This document shows, one piece after another, positions 62,752-64,000 of a DNA stretch of 64,000 nucleotides. Source of the DNA: Lachnospiraceae bacterium (GTDB lineage Bacteria; Bacillota_A; Clostridia; Lachnospirales; Lachnospiraceae); assembly GCA_017522685.1 (NCBI GenBank), contig JAFWYN010000019.1:205492-269491 (forward strand). Reading direction: 5' to 3'. The notes beneath the pieces were generated by a model. That model worked only from the letters and a program-made list of their open reading frames with translations. It ran no database searches and was not told where the DNA came from. Numbering within the stretch: the first letter of the stretch is position 1; each line of letters starts with the position of its first letter. Both the position numbers and the translations under genes were made by a program.

Positions 62752-63645
62752 TTAGCTAATTAAACCATCCACAATCTGAACAAGGTTTCCAATCTCAGGC
62801 TTTGAAAGCTGTGCATTCGCACCTAAAGCTTCTCCCTTTTTCTTCATCTCATCATTTACCAATGAAGAAAAGATTACAATCGGTATATCCTTTGTTCTAT
62901 CATCATTCTTCAACAAATATGTTAATCTGTGTCCATCCATTTCCGGCATCTCAATATCTGTTATAATACATCTTACATTTTCATCCAAACGTCCCTTATC
63001 GCAGAAATCCATAATCATATCATATGCTTCCTGACCATTCTGTGTATGAATTATTCTTTCATAACCTGCCAGTTTTAAGGATTCTACAATCAATTTATTT
63101 AACAGAGGGGAATCCTCAGCAATCAATATCGGCACATCACATCTTTCACGAACACCCAATGCCTCTATCTCTGATACTTTTAATCCTGTCTCCGGAGAAA
63201 TATCTGTGACAATTTTTTCAAAATCCAGTATTACTATTAATTTGTTATTTACTTTTACTACACCACTGGATACACCTGTATCCATAGAAGAAGTAACCGC
63301 GCTTGGCTGATTAATATCCTTCCACGTCAATCTATGTATACCCATAACTGCTTCCACATGAAATGCTATATCCAAATTATTAAAATTGGTAACAATAAAT
63401 AATCCGCCAGGCTTCGCCTGTCCTCTTTGCAGACAATTTCTTAAATCAATCGCCGTAATCATCGTATCTCTCGGCATGAATACCCCTTCCACACTGGGAT
63501 GGGCATTGGGAATAGGCGTCGGTTCAAGATATCTGATAATTTCCTTAATCTTTGCCACATTGATACCATATGAATTACCATCAACAATAAATTCAAGAAT
63601 TTCTAATTCGTTTGTTCCGTTTTCCAATAAAATTTTTGTATCCAT
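62752..63645 (-). CDS. cheV: CheV-type chemotaxis coupling protein
   Basis: 297 residues. A CheW domain (~1-155, IVDGNSYGINVAKIKEII) is followed by a receiver domain (~170-297). The phospho-accepting Asp lies in CIITDIEMPEMDGHRL, with the acidic pair in LIAEDSPLLN and the Lys in LSKPEI. CheV links receptors to CheA and is adjusted by phosphorylation. No other chemotaxis gene is here. GAGGAGGC precedes the ATG; it has its own promoter and terminator next to a 23S rRNA end. Confidence 0.93.
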   Translation of the reverse strand: MDTKILLENGTNELEILEFIVDGNSYGINVAKIKEIIRYLEPTPIPNAHPSVEGVFMPRDTMITAIDLRNCLQRGQAKPGGLFIVTNFNNLDIAFHVEAVMGIHRLTWKDINQPSAVTSSMDTGVSSGVVKVNNKLIVILDFEKIVTDISPETGLKVSEIEALGVRERCDVPILIAEDSPLLNKLIVESLKLAGYERIIHTQNGQEAYDMIMDFCDKGRLDENVRCIITDIEMPEMDGHRLTYLLKNDDRTKDIPIVIFSSLVNDEMKKKGEALGANAQLSKPEIGNLVQIVDGLIS

Positions 63646-63682
63646 ATTGCCTCCTCATGCCAATTTATTATATATTGAGATA

Positions 63683-63688
63683 ATTATA
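63683..63688 (-). promoter_or_regulatory. cheV promoter (-10)
   Basis: Perfect TATAAT on the minus strand, 37 bp before the ATG; no good -35 (SigA) or SigD box was seen. Confidence 0.45.
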
Positions 63689-63736
63689 GCACATGTTCAC
63701 AAAAAAAACACTAAAATCTGAAAAAATATTAAAAAA

Positions 63737-63758
63737 AGAGTAGTTTTCACTACTCTTC
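63737..63758 (-). terminator. Terminator downstream of the 23S rRNA
   Basis: 8-bp stem AAGAGTAG/CTACTCTT, 6-nt loop, followed on the minus strand by TTTTTAATATT, about 100 bp past the 23S end. No 5S lies between. Confidence 0.8.
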
Positions 63759-63860
63759 TTTCATATTGATTATACACTCAAAACCGAACACTGATTTATC
63801 TTTCACAAAACATCTCTCAAGTCTTCCTTTCGGATAACTCTCGATTCTTTCTCCAACCAT

Positions 63861-64000
63861 TGGTTAAGCCCTCGACCGATTAGTAAATGTCAGCTGAATA
63901 CATTACTGCACTTACACCTCATTCCTATCTACCTTGTCGTCTTCAAGGGGTCTTACTAACTGGGATATCTCATCTTGAGGGGGGCTTCACGCTTAGATGC
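63861..64000 (-). rRNA. 23S ribosomal RNA, 3' end (partial)
   Basis: The minus strand begins GCATCTAAGCGTGAAGCC and contains AAGACCCCTTGAAGACGAC and TACTAATCGGTCGAGGGC, then CTTAACCA, matching the last ~140 nt of bacterial 23S rRNA. The 3' end is placed near 63861 by comparison with the E. coli GGCTTAACC end (a few bases uncertain). The rest lies beyond the window. Confidence 0.96.

Overview
This window is chromosomal core DNA from a low-GC, Gram-positive, endospore-forming member of the Clostridia, most likely Lachnospiraceae. The evidence is gene content: a SCIFF precursor with its radical SAM maturase, SpoIIGA/SigE/SigG, a YlmC/YmxH protein, a DUF5688-like gene, a fused SecDF, CheV, and a MurE carrying the meso-diaminopimelate motif. 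Nearly every gene is on the minus strand. The exceptions are sigG, a CorC/HlyC-type gene, tRNA-Leu and one membrane-protein gene. The window cuts ligA at the left end and a 23S rRNA at the right end. No phage, insertion sequence or CRISPR array was seen.

Layout, left to right. 0-5 kb: ligA (partial), rluF, an RNase H, a DHH phosphoesterase and a GT-C-like membrane protein. 5-9.5 kb: a two-gene unit made of a dynamin-like GTPase and a proline-rich protein ending in eight SHOCT-like repeats, read from two nearly identical tandem promoters. 9.7-17 kb: small housekeeping and hypothetical genes (gdhA, an SH3b protein, tRNA-Arg, DUF5688, efp, yqeG, nrdR, ylmC). 17-20.5 kb: sporulation genes sigG(+), sigE and spoIIGA. 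20.5-32.6 kb: the division and cell wall cluster mraZ-rsmH-ftsL-PBP-PBP-murD-ftsW-murA-ftsQ-ftsZ, with no mraY or murG at their usual places. 32.7-36 kb: lgt, ychF, rsgA. 36-47.7 kb: a long co-directional run murE-priA-def-fmt-peptidase-rsmB-rlmN-prpC-prkC-rsgA. It is interrupted between priA and def by an 11-unit, 28-bp tandem repeat with inverted ends. 48-54 kb: recJ, secDF, SCIFF maturase, SCIFF, TIGR04086-type protein. 54-64 kb: CorC-like protein, amidase, tRNA-Leu, S66 peptidase, ung, hisF/hisH, a Lys-rich membrane protein, a sirtuin-like protein without catalytic residues, cheV and the 3' end of a 23S gene with no 5S gene behind it.

How the genes work together. The dcw cluster supplies septal peptidoglycan synthesis and the Z-ring, with a three-copy MraZ-type operator in front. 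The adjoining spoIIG locus carries a promoter with a 21-bp spacer and a Spo0A box, so division and early sporulation genes sit side by side. The PrkC/PrpC kinase-phosphatase pair is embedded with translation maturation genes (def, fmt, rsmB, rlmN, rsgA).

The least explained items are the dynamin/SHOCT-repeat pair, the 28-bp palindromic repeat array, the degenerate sirtuin, and a hairpin that buries the ribosome binding site of the second penicillin-binding protein.
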